Below, in pieces: positions 9,259 through 19,317 of a stretch of DNA of 64,000 nucleotides. The number at the start of each line of letters is the position of its first letter. The stretch's first letter is position 1. A program made the translations under genes and the position numbers. The notes beneath the pieces are model-generated. The model ran no database searches. It was given only the letters and a program-made list of their open reading frames with translations, and had not been told where the DNA came from. The stretch is from Pseudomonas sediminis (GTDB taxonomy: Bacteria; Pseudomonadota; Gammaproteobacteria; Pseudomonadales; Pseudomonadaceae): positions 262,607 to 326,606 of the forward strand of contig NZ_NIQU01000003.1 of the NCBI RefSeq assembly GCF_002741105.1, read 5' to 3'.

Positions 9259-9463
9259 TCAGCGTGCGCTGTGGTGGACGAATATCCCTGGGTTTGGTCT
9301 GTAAAAATCCGCGAAATAAATCACGGATGATTCTTTTTTGGGTGAAAAGTCATTGGAATTTTCACGGGTTGAACTGTCTATCAATCGACGACAGTTCAAC
9401 CCATGAGTTACCTCCGGTTGAGCTTTCACCAACGCAAAGAATCTTGATCAGGTCGTTCTCAAT
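9259..9463. other. Intergenic region with stacked hairpins
   Basis: Two inverted repeats abut exactly: GTGAAAA/TTTTCAC (9342-9365) and GGGTTGAACTGTC/GACAGTTCAACCC (13 bp, 9366-9402, 11-nt loop). A weak terminator-like element (ATCCG/CGGAT at 9307-9328, then a T-rich stretch to 9339) precedes them and could end the unknown gene at 8755-9258. The second repeat lies 62 nt before the AraC-family gene and could be its operator or a leader hairpin. Confidence 0.6.
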
Positions 9464-10327
9464 ATGGATGTTCTTTCCGAGTTCTTCGAGCGCACGAGCC
9501 TGCAAGGGCGACTGTTATTCGCCGGCCCGGTGGACGGTACCCTGGTGCTGGACAAGCCCCCTGGCATGGCTTTTATTCACGTGATCGAGCGGGGTGCACT
9601 GGATATGGTGCATGCCGACAAACCGCGCATCGCGATCAGTGAACCGAGCGTGCTGTTCTGCCCCAGCACCTGCTGTTACAAGCTGCGCGCGCACCAGCCA
9701 GGCGGCGTAGATCTGATTTGCGCCTCGTTCCAGTTCGGACGTTCAGGTCAGCAACCATTTCCGCTGGGCCTCCTGGAAACCCTGGTGTTTCCGCTGAGCG
9801 CCTTGGAGCAGCTTGGGCCGGTGATCGGTTCGTTGGTCAACGAATTCCGTACGCCGGCACCGGGTCGGAGCAAGGCGCTGAACCTGCTGTTCGAATACGT
9901 CTTCGTCCTGCTGGTACGTCGTGCGGTGAGCGAAGGACGCATTACCAGCGGTCTGCTATACGCGCTACAGGACAGTCAGTTGGGGCCTGCCTTGATCTGC
10001 ATTCACCAGGAACCTCAGCTGGCCTGGAGCGTGGAGCGTCTGGCCGAGCTGGCGAAGATGTCGCGTACCAAGTTTGCAGCGCTGTTCTCTGAGGTGATGA
10101 GCATGACGCCCATGGCCTATGTGACGGCCTGGCGCATGAAGGTGGCGCAGGATCTACTGCGTGAGGGAATGCCGATCAAGGTGATCGCCGACTCGGTGGG
10201 CTACGCATCGCAGGCGTCGTTCTCGCGTACCTTTGCCCAGCAAATCGGGCAACCGCCAGGCGAATGGTTAAAGGCTGAAGGGGAAGATCCGCCGTCGAAG
10301 CTGCAGGTGCAGATTTACCGCGACTGA
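9464..10327 (+). CDS. AraC-family regulator with N-terminal cupin domain
   Basis: 287 aa. The N-terminal ligand-binding domain of the AraC/cupin_6 type spans residues ~10-185 (LLFAGPVDGTLVLDKPPGMA, then VIERGALDMV). The C-terminal double helix-turn-helix spans ~190-280: SVERLAELAKMSRTKFAALF and MPIKVIADSVGYASQASFSR, then TFAQQIGQPPGEW, the standard AraC signature. The ligand and target are unknown. The start at 9464 lacks a good ribosome site, and no closer alternative is evident. It converges on the flavoprotein gene across a bidirectional hairpin. Confidence 0.88.
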   Translation: MDVLSEFFERTSLQGRLLFAGPVDGTLVLDKPPGMAFIHVIERGALDMVHADKPRIAISEPSVLFCPSTCCYKLRAHQPGGVDLICASFQFGRSGQQPFPLGLLETLVFPLSALEQLGPVIGSLVNEFRTPAPGRSKALNLLFEYVFVLLVRRAVSEGRITSGLLYALQDSQLGPALICIHQEPQLAWSVERLAELAKMSRTKFAALFSEVMSMTPMAYVTAWRMKVAQDLLREGMPIKVIADSVGYASQASFSRTFAQQIGQPPGEWLKAEGEDPPSKLQVQIYRD

Positions 10328-10333
10328 GCATGG

Positions 10334-10364
10334 TATGCCCAGGGCTGCCAGTGCCCTGGGCATA
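10334..10364. terminator. Bidirectional terminator between araC-type gene and NDH-2-like gene
   Basis: Perfect 11-bp stem TATGCCCAGGG / CCCTGGGCATA with a 9-nt loop, followed by TTT on the plus strand, between two convergent genes. Confidence 0.75.
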
Positions 10365-10373
10365 TTTCAGCGA

Positions 10374-11579
10374 TCAGGCGACCACAGGAATCAACGGGTC
10401 CGCAGCAGCGAGGGCGATGTCGCGCTTGGCTTCTGGCGGGTAGATCCACTGGGTATTGATCTGCATCTTGAGCTCTTTGCCTTCCTTGCCGGTCAGCACT
10501 ACCTTGCGCTCCCAGCCTTCGGTGAACACAGCACCCCAGGCGCCCAGGTCCAGACAGGTGACGTACTTGGGTTGGCTGTAGGGAATCGGCTCGACACCCA
10601 GTAGATCAGCTGCAGCGTTATTGCCGGAAGAGCGGCCGAGAGCTATCGCGTGCTGGCAGGTCATCAGCGCATGATTGCCACGATCATCCACCGCGGCATA
10701 AGCCGTATCGCCAGTGGCGTAGATGACGTCCTGACCAAGCACTTTCAGGTTGCGGTCGACGTGCAGGCGTCCGAGAGCATCACGCTCGCCATCGATCTGC
10801 TGCGTCAGCGGTGAGGCCTTAACCCCGACGGTCCAGACTACGGTGCTGGCTTCGATACGTTCGCCGTTGTCGAGTTGCACGCCATGCTCGTCGACCATAG
10901 AAACCGGGCTGCCGAGCTTCCAGGTCACGCCCAGGGTATCGCTGGCTTCGGCGATTACCGAGGCGATCTGCTCACCCATGACGCTGCCGACCTGTTTACC
11001 CATGTCGACGACGATTACCCGCACATCGGCCTCCTTGCCCAGAATGGCGCGCAGTCGTGCCGGCATTTCCGTGGCCGTTTCGATACCGGTGAAACCGCCG
11101 CCCACTACCACGACAGTATTGCGTGCCTGGCTTGCGGGTTTGTCGCGCAAGCTCTGCAGGTGGTTTTCGAGTTGCTGTGCCGACTCCAGGCTGTCGACAT
11201 CGAAGGCGAAGCGATCAATCCCGGCCAGTGGCGGTCGGGCGACCTGGCTACCGGAGGCCAGAATCAACCGGTCGAAACTCAGTTCGGCCTGGGCGCCGCT
11301 CGCATCGCGGTAGATCACTCGCTTGCCTGCGGTATCGATACGCGTAGCGCTGCCTTGCACGAATTGCACACCGACCGCATCGAACAACGGCCCCAACGGG
11401 GCAACGACAGTGGTCAGGTCGCTTTCGTAGAAGCGCGGACGCACGCGCAGGTCGGCCTGAGGGGCGAGAAGGGTGACGGCGACATCCAGGCGCTGGTGCT
11501 GGTCAAGCAGGCGAACGGCGCTCAGCGCACTCCACATACCGCCAAAACCGGCGCCGATGATCAGGATCTGCTGTTTCAT
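10374..11579 (-). CDS. NDH-2-like FAD/NAD(P) oxidoreductase
   Basis: 401 aa pyridine-nucleotide-disulfide oxidoreductase of the type-II NADH:quinone dehydrogenase family. The N-terminal FAD-binding motif is ILIIGAGFGGMWSALSA (residues 4-20). The second Rossmann motif is VVVVGGGFTGIETATEM, which binds NAD(P)H, and DVIYATGDTA near residue 300 is the FAD-binding ATG motif. It likely passes electrons from NAD(P)H to quinones at the membrane surface. The start was set at the ATG at 11579 because the preceding in-frame codons run into the MocR promoter and the FAD motif then starts at residue 4. It is divergent from the MocR-type gene, so that regulator may control it. Confidence 0.85.
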   Translation of the reverse strand: MKQQILIIGAGFGGMWSALSAVRLLDQHQRLDVAVTLLAPQADLRVRPRFYESDLTTVVAPLGPLFDAVGVQFVQGSATRIDTAGKRVIYRDASGAQAELSFDRLILASGSQVARPPLAGIDRFAFDVDSLESAQQLENHLQSLRDKPASQARNTVVVVGGGFTGIETATEMPARLRAILGKEADVRVIVVDMGKQVGSVMGEQIASVIAEASDTLGVTWKLGSPVSMVDEHGVQLDNGERIEASTVVWTVGVKASPLTQQIDGERDALGRLHVDRNLKVLGQDVIYATGDTAYAAVDDRGNHALMTCQHAIALGRSSGNNAAADLLGVEPIPYSQPKYVTCLDLGAWGAVFTEGWERKVVLTGKEGKELKMQINTQWIYPPEAKRDIALAAADPLIPVVA

Positions 11580-11644
11580 ATCGTTAATTCCCGTAGTTGG
11601 AGAGAAAGCTGTTGGCTGTCGACGGGATCGATTGTGTGGTTGTT

Positions 11645-11666
11645 TTGGATCAATGTATTGATCCAA
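11645..11666. promoter_or_regulatory. Perfect palindromic operator between divergent genes
   Basis: TTGGATCAAT-GT-ATTGATCCAA, a 10-bp perfect inverted repeat with a 2-nt spacer. It lies 65 nt upstream of the flavoprotein ATG and 36 nt upstream of the MocR-type ATG (11703). A related half-site, ATGGTCCACTTTGG, lies at 11682-11695. The position is ideal for autoregulation and co-regulation by the GntR-type DNA-binding domain of the neighbouring protein. Confidence 0.55.
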
Positions 11667-11702
11667 TATCCACAAAGATAAATGGTCCACTTTGGAGCCC
11701 TT

Positions 11703-13202
11703 ATGCCAGTCGAAAAAGCGCCACCACAAGTTATCTTTCTGCCTCTGGGAGCGCCGGAGGAGGGAGCCAGCCTGCAGGGATGGCTGTATGAGTCGCTGCG
11801 CGGTGCGATTCTGGGCGGGCGCCTACCAGCAGGCAGTAAACTGCCCAGCACGCGGGCCATGGCCGAGCACTACAAGCTGGCGCGCGGCACGGTACAGGCG
11901 GCTTATCAGCAGCTGCTTTCCGAAGGTTATCTGCGAGCACGCACCGGCAGCGGCACGCGCGTCAGTGAGGTATTGCCGGACCCGACGCTGAATGCCGGAT
12001 ACGTCCGGCGTAAGGTGGTGGCCGAGGTGGAGGCAAAGCGCACAGCGCCCGATACGCCCTGGATGAAGCGCCTGACCGAAATCGAGCCAATTTTCTCTCG
12101 GCGCACGTTGCCAACCGGCCTGCGTCCGTTCTTTCCTCACCGTGGTGATATCAAGGCCTTTCCCATCGATCTGTGGCGCAAGTTGCACACGCAGCAACTG
12201 CGTAGCTCGCGCCTGAGCATGCTGCTCGACTCCGATCCGGCAGGGTTGCCTGAGTTGCGCGAGGCCATCGCCAGCTACCTGGCCATCGCCCGTGGGGTAC
12301 AGGTTTCACCGCAGCGCATCCTGGTACTTGGCAGCGTGCAACAGGGGCTGGATATATGCCTGCGTGTGCTGGCGCCCGGTGACGCCCAGGTCTGGATGGA
12401 AGATCCGGGTTATCCCGGTGCACGGCAGTTGATGGATATCTCTGGCGTGACACGAGTGGACGTGCCGGTGGATAGCTCCGGCCTCAAGGTGGACGAGGGC
12501 ATACACCTGGCAGCAAGCGCTCGGCTTGCATATGTCACCCCCTCACGGCAGGCGCCGCTCGGCGGTGAACTGTCGCCTGCACGCCGCCTAGCCTTGCTCA
12601 AGTGGGCAGCGGAGCAGGGCAGCTACATCTTCGAGGACGACTACGACAGCGAGTATCGTTTTATCGCCAAGCCCATTCCGGCACTGCGTTCGATGCTAGG
12701 CGCCGAGCACTCGGTGATCATGGCTGGCACCTTCAGCAAACTGCTGTTTCCCTCGATTCGCCTGGCCTATCTGGTGCTGCCTGAGCACCTGGTGGAAAGC
12801 TTCACTCGCGCGTCGGCGCTGATGTCACGTCACGCCAACAGCCTGGCGCAGGCGGTGCTGGCCGACTTCATCCACGAGGGGCATTTCGACCGTCACGTAC
12901 GGCGCATGCGCAAAATTTATGCAGCGCGTGCCGGTGCCTTCGCCGACGCCGCGCACAAGCATTGGCAAGGCCTGATCGACGTGCCGGAAATTCGTGCGGG
13001 TATGGATATCGCCTGCCGTTTGCAGGTTGAGAACGAGCGAGACGCTTTCGCGCGTTTGCAGGCTGCCGGTATCGACGCGCTGCCACTGGCAAGTTACTGC
13101 GTCAATCCGCGAGGGCCGGGACTGGTAATGGGCTTTGCGCCTTATGAAGAGCGTGCCATCGAGGATGCCGCCAGGGCCGTTGCGCAAGCTCTGCGTGGTT
13201 GA
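11703..13202 (+). CDS. MocR/PdxR-type GntR-aminotransferase fusion regulator
   Basis: 499 aa. The N-terminal GntR winged helix spans residues ~20-85 (LYESLRGAILGGRLPAGSKL, then PSTRAMAEHYKLARGTVQAAYQQL). A fold-type-I PLP aminotransferase domain follows from about residue 130 to the end. The PLP lysine is expected in AGTFSKLLFPSIRL, with upstream YVTPSRQAPLGG and FEDDYDSEYR. MocR proteins sense PLP or an amino-compound adduct and control nearby genes. The ATG at 11703 is favoured over 11682 because GGAG lies 5 nt upstream. Its target could be itself, the flavoprotein, or distant PLP genes. Confidence 0.88.
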   Translation: MPVEKAPPQVIFLPLGAPEEGASLQGWLYESLRGAILGGRLPAGSKLPSTRAMAEHYKLARGTVQAAYQQLLSEGYLRARTGSGTRVSEVLPDPTLNAGYVRRKVVAEVEAKRTAPDTPWMKRLTEIEPIFSRRTLPTGLRPFFPHRGDIKAFPIDLWRKLHTQQLRSSRLSMLLDSDPAGLPELREAIASYLAIARGVQVSPQRILVLGSVQQGLDICLRVLAPGDAQVWMEDPGYPGARQLMDISGVTRVDVPVDSSGLKVDEGIHLAASARLAYVTPSRQAPLGGELSPARRLALLKWAAEQGSYIFEDDYDSEYRFIAKPIPALRSMLGAEHSVIMAGTFSKLLFPSIRLAYLVLPEHLVESFTRASALMSRHANSLAQAVLADFIHEGHFDRHVRRMRKIYAARAGAFADAAHKHWQGLIDVPEIRAGMDIACRLQVENERDAFARLQAAGIDALPLASYCVNPRGPGLVMGFAPYEERAIEDAARAVAQALRG

Positions 13203-13205
13203 GAA

Positions 13206-13229
13206 CTGCCCCGGCCAAGGCCGGGGCAG
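13206..13229. terminator. Bidirectional hairpin between MocR-type gene and porin
   Basis: Perfect 11-bp inverted repeat CTGCCCCGGCC-AA-GGCCGGGGCAG in the 33-nt gap between convergent genes. It is very GC-rich and lacks a T-tract. Confidence 0.6.
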
Positions 13230-13235
13230 CGACCA

Positions 13236-14489
13236 TCAGAGGATGCTCAGCGGGTATTCGACGAAGGCGCGAATCTCGTTGAGATCTGGCCCTACATCGG
13301 TGCTGGAACGGTAGATGGAGTTACGCAAACGCAGGTGCAGATCCTTGGCGGCGCCACTCTGGATGGTGTAGCCGATCTGGTTGAAGATCTCGCGCTCGGT
13401 GCCGTTGTTATCGTTGCCGGTATCGATGTTGTCACCGCGTACATAGGCGAACTTGTAGCGCAGACCCGGCACGCCGTACTCGGCGAAGTCCAGCTCGTAG
13501 CTGGCCTGCCAGGAGCGCTCGTCCTTTAGGTTGAAGTCCGAGTAGTAGGAGTTGGCCAGGTAGATGCTGGCGCCGCCATCACCGTAGTCGTAGGCGAAGC
13601 CGGCATCGCCGCTGTTGCGCTGATGCGCGACGATGAAGGCATGAGCGCCGATGCTGTACTTGGCCGCCAGACTCCAGATGGTGTTGCGATCACCCTGGCC
13701 GTCACCGCCGAGATCGACTGCGGCCACCGAGCCGGTGTCGTACTTGGTGCGGTAGATGTTGAAGTCGAAGTTCAGCGCCTGATCGGCCGCCAGTGCCAGG
13801 TTGTAATTGACGTTGGCGTAGTAGCGTTTGTACATGTCCTCGAGATCGGCGTGATACACCGCCAGGCTCAGGTCATCGCTGACGGCGTAGCTGCCGCCGA
13901 GCACGTCGATGCTCTTGAGGCGATTGGGGTCGCGCGCCGAGTCGCCCATCGGGCTGTCGGCGGTGAAGCGGCCGGCGTTCAGCTCCAGGCCTTCGATCTC
14001 GTTGCTGGTCACCAGCGTGCCGGTGAAGGACTGTGGCAGCAGACGGCTGTCGTCATGAGCCAGTACCGGCAGGGAAGGGAACTGGTTGCCGTACTTGATC
14101 ACGGTATTGGAGACGCGCAGTTTCACCGCACCGCCGGCCTGGGACAGGTCGTCCACCGGACGGCCTTCGCTATCGGTGTCGAAGAAGGCGCGATAGTTGC
14201 GGCCGCGGCCACTGTCGAGCTTGACCCCGAGCAGACCGAAGGCATCGACGCCGAAGCCGACGGTACCTTGGGTAAAGCCGGACTCGAAGGTGGCGATGAA
14301 ACCCTGGCCCCAGGTCTTGGCGTCGTTGATGTTGTCTTTGTAATCACGGTTGAAGTAGGCGTTGCGCAGCAACAGATTGAGGCTGGCGTCTTCGACGAAA
14401 CCGTTGGCTTCGGACTGGCTGCTGGCATGAGCCAACTGCCCGCCCAGCGCGAGGCTGCAAGCCAGCGCGAGACAGTGCTTCTTGTGCAT
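13236..14489 (-). CDS. OprD-family outer-membrane porin
   Basis: 417 aa. Signal peptide of about 21 residues (MHKKHCLALACSLALGG, then QLAHA). The mature part shows OprD-family features: SEANGFVEDASLNLLLRNAY near the N-terminus, GWGQGFIATFESGF-like WGQGF, YRAFFDTDSEGRPVDDLSQA and NTVIKYGNQFPSLPVLAHDD. Eighteen-stranded OprD channels take up basic amino acids or small carboxylates; the substrate cannot be read from sequence. The start was moved to 14489, where the signal peptide begins. An upstream in-frame codon at 14531 would add 14 non-signal residues. Confidence 0.9.
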   Translation of the reverse strand: MHKKHCLALACSLALGGQLAHASSQSEANGFVEDASLNLLLRNAYFNRDYKDNINDAKTWGQGFIATFESGFTQGTVGFGVDAFGLLGVKLDSGRGRNYRAFFDTDSEGRPVDDLSQAGGAVKLRVSNTVIKYGNQFPSLPVLAHDDSRLLPQSFTGTLVTSNEIEGLELNAGRFTADSPMGDSARDPNRLKSIDVLGGSYAVSDDLSLAVYHADLEDMYKRYYANVNYNLALAADQALNFDFNIYRTKYDTGSVAAVDLGGDGQGDRNTIWSLAAKYSIGAHAFIVAHQRNSGDAGFAYDYGDGGASIYLANSYYSDFNLKDERSWQASYELDFAEYGVPGLRYKFAYVRGDNIDTGNDNNGTEREIFNQIGYTIQSGAAKDLHLRLRNSIYRSSTDVGPDLNEIRAFVEYPLSIL

Positions 14490-14756
14490 GAGTGCTCCCG
14501 GTGTTGGTGTGCTGTTTTCAACGCGCCTCACATCGAGGTAAGGCCCGGCCCAGAGGGCGCGCTTAGAGTTATCACCCTGCCTGCAGATGCACTATTCAAG
14601 CTGATCGATGATCACTATCAACGACTTCGATGCGGTATTCGGGAGGATCGGCGATAGGCTTCTCCCCGATGAAGATTCCATAGGCGGCGGTTTTGCAACA
14701 CTCCCGGAAGCCGTCGCTCTGGCTCCGCTTCATCTCCTTTGGTTAAGACGACTTGT
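14490..14756 (+). ncRNA. Possible small RNA ending at an orphan terminator
   Basis: No protein gene lies on the plus strand here, yet a strong intrinsic terminator follows at 14757-14788. The last ~130 nt contain two further hairpins: ATCGG/CCGAT near 14645-14669, and an imperfect GGAAGCC/GGCTCC near 14706-14726. The 5' end is unclear. A transcript starting around 14630-14650 would be roughly 140-160 nt. The rest of 14490-14640 is the porin upstream region, and I see no gene in it. Confidence 0.35.
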
Positions 14757-14788
14757 GGCCGCCTGGTGATCCAGTGCGGCCTTTTTTT
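14757..14788 (+). terminator. Strong intrinsic terminator with no upstream coding gene
   Basis: GGCCGC-CTGG-TGAT-CCAG-T-GCGGCC followed immediately by seven T. It is oriented to end plus-strand transcripts, but the nearest plus-strand gene ends at 13202 and has its own hairpin. Confidence 0.8.
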
Positions 14789-14835
14789 GTGCTCGCCTTT
14801 GTTGGCCTGGCGTGAGTGGTGGTTCAGGTGACGGG

Positions 14836-17800
14836 TCAGTGAAAGTCCCGACTGCGTATATCCAGCCCTGTCAGCAATGCCGTCATATCCGTCAGGCGCC
14901 CGGCGATCACGTGGCGTACGCCGTCGACGGTCTCCAGGTGGCCATCGATCTGCAGCATTTGCGACTGCACCAGAACGCGGCGCTGCCGCTCGGCCAGGTC
15001 GTGCCAGACCACCACATTGACCAGACCGAACTCATCTTCGAGGGTGACGAAAATGACCCCGCTGGCTGTTTGCGGCCTTTGCCGGCCGATCACCAGACCG
15101 GCAATGCTGACAGGTCGGCCGTGCTCGACTGCCTGTAGTTCCCGCGAGCTTTTGCAGCGCCGGGTGCGTAATTCCTGGCGCAGCAGGGCCAGAGGGTGCG
15201 GACCGAGCGTGGTGCCGAGGGTGGCATAGTCGGTCAGTAGATCTTCTCCTGGCGATGGAGCAGATAGACTCAGGATTTCTTCACCCGACGCAGACACGCC
15301 TGCGAACAGTGGCAGTTGCTCCTCGACGCCAGCAACCGCCCAGCGCGCCTGGTAGCGGTGGCCAACCAGGCCGGAGAGCGCGCCTGCATCGGCCAATCGC
15401 TCGCGCGCCGATGCATCCAGGCGTGCACGTATGCTGAGGTCCTCGACATCACGGAATGCGCCGCACTCGCGCGACTGTTCGATACGGCGCGCGTCGTCTT
15501 CGCGCATGCCACGAATCATCCTCAGCCCCAGGCGGATAGCCGGCTCGCCACGTTCATCGGGCTCCAGGCTGCAATCCCAGTCGCTGTAGCGCACGTCCAC
15601 GGGGCGCACCTCGACATCATGCCGCCGTGCGTCCTGCAGCACCTGATCGGGACTGTAGAAGCCCATCGGCCAGCTGTTGACCAGAGCGCAGGCATAGGCA
15701 GCGGGCTCGTGGCACTTCAGCCAGCAACTGGCATAGGCGAGCAGGGCGAAGCTGGCTGCGTGCGACTCGGGAAAGCCATAGCTGCCGAAGCCTTCGATCT
15801 GGCGAAAGATCCGTTCAGTGAATGCCTGCGTGTAACCCTTCTCCAGCATGCGCGAAGTGAGTCGCTGACGATGTGGTTCGAGGCCACCATGGCGTTTCCA
15901 GGCGGCCATGCTGCGGCGTAGTTCATCCGCCTCGCCGGGCGTGTAGTCGGCGGCGACGATGGCCAGCTCCATGACCTGTTCCTGAAACAGCGGCACGCCT
16001 AGCGTGCGCTCGAAGACCGGTTTGAGTTCATCAGAGGGATAATCGATCGGTTCTTCGCCGTTTCGTCGACGCAGGTAGGGATGCACCATGTCACCCTGGA
16101 TCGGCCCCGGACGGACGATGGCCACCTGGATCACCAGGTCGTAGAACGCCTTCGGGCGCAGGCGCGGCAGCATTGCCATCTGCGCGCGTGACTCGATCTG
16201 GAAGGCGCCGATGGTATCTGCGTGGCTAATCATGGCGTAGGTGGCCGGGTCTTCCTTGGGCAAAGTGGCCAGCGTCCATTGCGTGCCGCGGTAGCGCTCG
16301 ATCAGGCCGAAACAACGGCGCAGTGCGCTGAGCATGCCCAGGGCCAGGACGTCGACCTTGAGCAAGCCGACCATATCCAGATCGTCCTTGTCCCACTGAA
16401 TGACGGTGCGCTCGGCCATGGTCGCGTTCTCCACCGGTACCAGTGTGTCGAGGGCGTGCTCGGAGATAACGAAACCACCCGGATGCTGCGACAGGTGACG
16501 GGGAAAACCGATCAGCTCGCCAGTCAGTATCAGCACGCGCCTGAGCAGTGGACTCTGCGGATCGAAACCTGCCTCCAGCAGACGCTCGGGCGTTGGCGGA
16601 CCGCTGCTCCAGCGGCCACAGCAGTCAGCCAGCGCATTGACCTGATCAGGCGGCAAACCGAGAGCCTTGGCGACATCGCGTATCGCCCCGGCGCCGTGGT
16701 AGGTGTTGACCACGGCGGTGAGCGCCGCACGCGTTCGACCGTAGCGACGAAACACGTACTGGATGACTTCCTCGCGCCGTTCGTGCTCGAAATCGACGTC
16801 GATATCCGGCGGCTCGTTGCGCTCGCGGGAGAGAAAGCGCTCGAACAACAGCCGGCTCTCCGTAGGGTCTAGCTCGGTGATGCCGAGCGCGAAGCAGACG
16901 CTGGAGTTGGCCGCCGAACCCCGACCCTGGCAGAGGATGTGCTGCTCACGGGCGAAGCGGACGATGTCGTGGACAGTCAGGAAGTAGCTTTCGTATTCCA
17001 GCTCGGCGATCAGTGCCAACTCGTGCTCGATCTGCGCGCGGGCGGCGGCCGGCACGCCTTTGTGCCAGCGCTCGGCGGCGCCACGTTCCACCAGAACACG
17101 CAGCCAGGAGGTGGGGTCATGACCGGCCGGCACCAGCTCGTGCGGGTAGTGATACTCCAGCTGGTCGAGATCGAAGTGGCAGCGCTCGGCGATGCGCAGA
17201 CTCTGAGCGAGCAGCTCGGGCGGATACAGTTCGGCCAGCTCATCAAACCGGCGCAGATGCCGCTCGCCATTGGCGAAAAGATGGCCGCCAGCCTCGGCCA
17301 CGGGCAGATGATGACGGATGGCAGTCATGCAATCCTGCAGTGCGCGGCGGCCACGGGCATGCATGTGCACGTCGCCACAGGCCACAGCCGGCAGGTCGTG
17401 ATCGCCTGCCAGCTCGAGCAGGCGCTGCAGGCGCGCGGTATCGTCAGGGCCGCGATGCAACTCAACGCCTAGCCACAGGCGCTCGGGAAACAGTGCGCGA
17501 AGCCAGGGCAGGGCGCTGACTTCACCCTCGCTGAGCCAGATGGCCAGCAAGCCATCGAGCGGCGCCACGAAATCCTCGTGCAGCAATCGGTAGGTACCTT
17601 TTGCTGCTCTGCGCCGCGCCCGGGTGATCAGGCCGCATAGCGCCTGATAGCCCGTCAGGGTCTCGGCCAGTAGCACCAGCTTTGGGCCTTGCTCGATCTG
17701 CACTTCGCTGCCCACGATCAGCTTGATCCCGGTTTTTTTCGAGGCCTCCCAGGCGCGCACGATGCCAGCCAGGGTGCACTCATCGGTGATCGCCAAGGCA

Positions 17801-17904
17801 CGATAGTTCAGCCTTGCCGCACGCTCGAACAACTCCTGCGCACTGGACGCACCGCGCTGGAAGCTGAAGTTCGACAGGCAATGCAGTTCGGCGTAATCGC
17901 TCAT
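14836..17904 (-). CDS. dnaE2: Error-prone DNA polymerase DnaE2 (ImuC)
   Basis: 1022 aa C-family polymerase alpha subunit acting in SOS mutagenesis. The PHP domain begins at residue ~4 ([20 protein letters not shown]). The palm catalytic motif [20 protein letters not shown] carries the Asp pair, followed by the fingers and helix-hairpin-helix. A C-terminal OB fold ([20 protein letters not shown], then [16 protein letters not shown]) completes the protein. The ATG at 17904 overlaps the imuB stop by 4 nt, and the N-terminus then matches the family ([15 protein letters not shown]). It works with ImuB, which docks it on the beta clamp. Confidence 0.95.
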   Translation of the reverse strand: MSDYAELHCLSNFSFQRGASSAQELFERAARLNYRALAITDECTLAGIVRAWEASKKTGIKLIVGSEVQIEQGPKLVLLAETLTGYQALCGLITRARRRAAKGTYRLLHEDFVAPLDGLLAIWLSEGEVSALPWLRALFPERLWLGVELHRGPDDTARLQRLLELAGDHDLPAVACGDVHMHARGRRALQDCMTAIRHHLPVAEAGGHLFANGERHLRRFDELAELYPPELLAQSLRIAERCHFDLDQLEYHYPHELVPAGHDPTSWLRVLVERGAAERWHKGVPAAARAQIEHELALIAELEYESYFLTVHDIVRFAREQHILCQGRGSAANSSVCFALGITELDPTESRLLFERFLSRERNEPPDIDVDFEHERREEVIQYVFRRYGRTRAALTAVVNTYHGAGAIRDVAKALGLPPDQVNALADCCGRWSSGPPTPERLLEAGFDPQSPLLRRVLILTGELIGFPRHLSQHPGGFVISEHALDTLVPVENATMAERTVIQWDKDDLDMVGLLKVDVLALGMLSALRRCFGLIERYRGTQWTLATLPKEDPATYAMISHADTIGAFQIESRAQMAMLPRLRPKAFYDLVIQVAIVRPGPIQGDMVHPYLRRRNGEEPIDYPSDELKPVFERTLGVPLFQEQVMELAIVAADYTPGEADELRRSMAAWKRHGGLEPHRQRLTSRMLEKGYTQAFTERIFRQIEGFGSYGFPESHAASFALLAYASCWLKCHEPAAYACALVNSWPMGFYSPDQVLQDARRHDVEVRPVDVRYSDWDCSLEPDERGEPAIRLGLRMIRGMREDDARRIEQSRECGAFRDVEDLSIRARLDASARERLADAGALSGLVGHRYQARWAVAGVEEQLPLFAGVSASGEEILSLSAPSPGEDLLTDYATLGTTLGPHPLALLRQELRTRRCKSSRELQAVEHGRPVSIAGLVIGRQRPQTASGVIFVTLEDEFGLVNVVVWHDLAERQRRVLVQSQMLQIDGHLETVDGVRHVIAGRLTDMTALLTGLDIRSRDFH

Positions 17905-19310
17905 GCGAACCAACCGTGCAGCAGTAACGGCCCATCGCTGCCGACTGGCCGATACGCCCAGCCGCGCTGCCCGGCACGGGTCTGCACCACGTAATAGTCG
18001 CGGCGCACATCCTCGCCATCCCACCAGCCGGACTCGATGCGTTCCGGGCCGGATAGGATGCGCAGTGAGGCCTCGCGCAACGGCTGGGGTTCGCTCAACA
18101 GCCAGCCTGGCCGCGGGCCACAAGGAAGCAGCAAGGGGCTGGTCGAGTCGTTGATCCAGGCACGCTCGGGACGATGATCGGCTCTGGCACCGAGGCCATG
18201 CAGGGCGTCATCACCGAGGCGCGCCCTTAGCCGCTCGCGCAATTGCTCCCAGGGCTGGTTCTGCTGCGGTCGCTCGTCGAACAGTTGCTGATGCTGCGGC
18301 GTAAAGACCGGCAATTCACGTGCCTCCAGCCGCACGGCCAGCACCGGCGCTGGCAGCTGCTGATGCTCCAGACGGCCTCGTGTCAGCTCGAACAGCATGC
18401 CGGGATCACGCTCGGCGCTGAGCAGGCCCACCGGTATCTGCGTATCGGCACCCGCGCGGTGTTCCAGATGCAGGGTGAAACGCTGCACGCCGCTGTCACG
18501 ACAGGCCAGGTAAGCCGCCAGATCGGCTGTCAGTCGGCGCAACGGGAACAGCAGCGCCTGATGGGATTCCACCTCGAAATTCAGTTCGATACGGGTATCG
18601 AAAACATCCGCAGGCACGAAGAAGTCCAGCGCTAGCGGACGCTGGCCAGACAAGGTATCGAGATGACGTAGCACTTCGGCAGGAAAGCGTTTGGCCAGGC
18701 TGTCACGTGGCAGCGCCAACAGCTGCCGCAACTGCCTGAGCCCCATGCGATTGAAGGCCGTGGTTGCTGCAGGAGAAAGCCCGAGCCGATCCACTGGCAA
18801 GGGGGCGAGCATCTGCATGAGCGCCTGACCATCACTGGCCATCAGTCCATCACCGACATTCACCAGCACCCGCGCCGCAGCAGGATTCGGCGCGACAGCA
18901 ATGCGATGCTGGAAGGCCAACGCCGACAGCTCGGCGCGCAAGCGCGCTTCGAAACGCGGCCATGGGCCGAACAGCCCCAGACTGGATTGCACCTCCAACA
19001 GCAGACAGCGCGGATAGTGCAGGCTGACCTGGGCACTGAAACCATAGGCCCAGGCGGCCAGAAACTGCTGCCATCGCTCGATGGCCGCGCAATCGTATTC
19101 TGCCGTGGCAAACCCGCGTGTCAGCGCCTGCGCTGCAGTCAGTGACTGGCCGGGTTTCAGCCCCAGGGCTCGAGCTGCCGGGTTGACCGCCTGTAGAACA
19201 CGCCGTTGTGGCGAGCCGTTGAGCAGCACCAACGGCTCGTCTGGGTTGGCGCGGTGACGCTGTACGCCGTCCATGGCCAACTGTGGCAACAGGATGCAGG
19301 CCCAGAGCAT
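17901..19310 (-). CDS. imuB: Y-family polymerase-like accessory protein ImuB
   Basis: 469 aa inactive Y-family (DinB-like) protein. The N-terminus [20 protein letters not shown] corresponds to the palm but lacks the paired acidic catalytic residues of active Y-family enzymes. Thumb and little-finger-like parts follow ([21 protein letters not shown] resembles the HhH region). ImuB bridges DnaE2 and the beta clamp in lesion bypass. The start at 19310 is chosen because the family begins MLW; it lies 8 nt after the imuA stop. It is the middle gene of the imuA-imuB-dnaE2 operon. Confidence 0.92.
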   Translation of the reverse strand: MLWACILLPQLAMDGVQRHRANPDEPLVLLNGSPQRRVLQAVNPAARALGLKPGQSLTAAQALTRGFATAEYDCAAIERWQQFLAAWAYGFSAQVSLHYPRCLLLEVQSSLGLFGPWPRFEARLRAELSALAFQHRIAVAPNPAAARVLVNVGDGLMASDGQALMQMLAPLPVDRLGLSPAATTAFNRMGLRQLRQLLALPRDSLAKRFPAEVLRHLDTLSGQRPLALDFFVPADVFDTRIELNFEVESHQALLFPLRRLTADLAAYLACRDSGVQRFTLHLEHRAGADTQIPVGLLSAERDPGMLFELTRGRLEHQQLPAPVLAVRLEARELPVFTPQHQQLFDERPQQNQPWEQLRERLRARLGDDALHGLGARADHRPERAWINDSTSPLLLPCGPRPGWLLSEPQPLREASLRILSGPERIESGWWDGEDVRRDYYVVQTRAGQRGWAYRPVGSDGPLLLHGWFA

Positions 19311-19317
19311 GGAGGGC

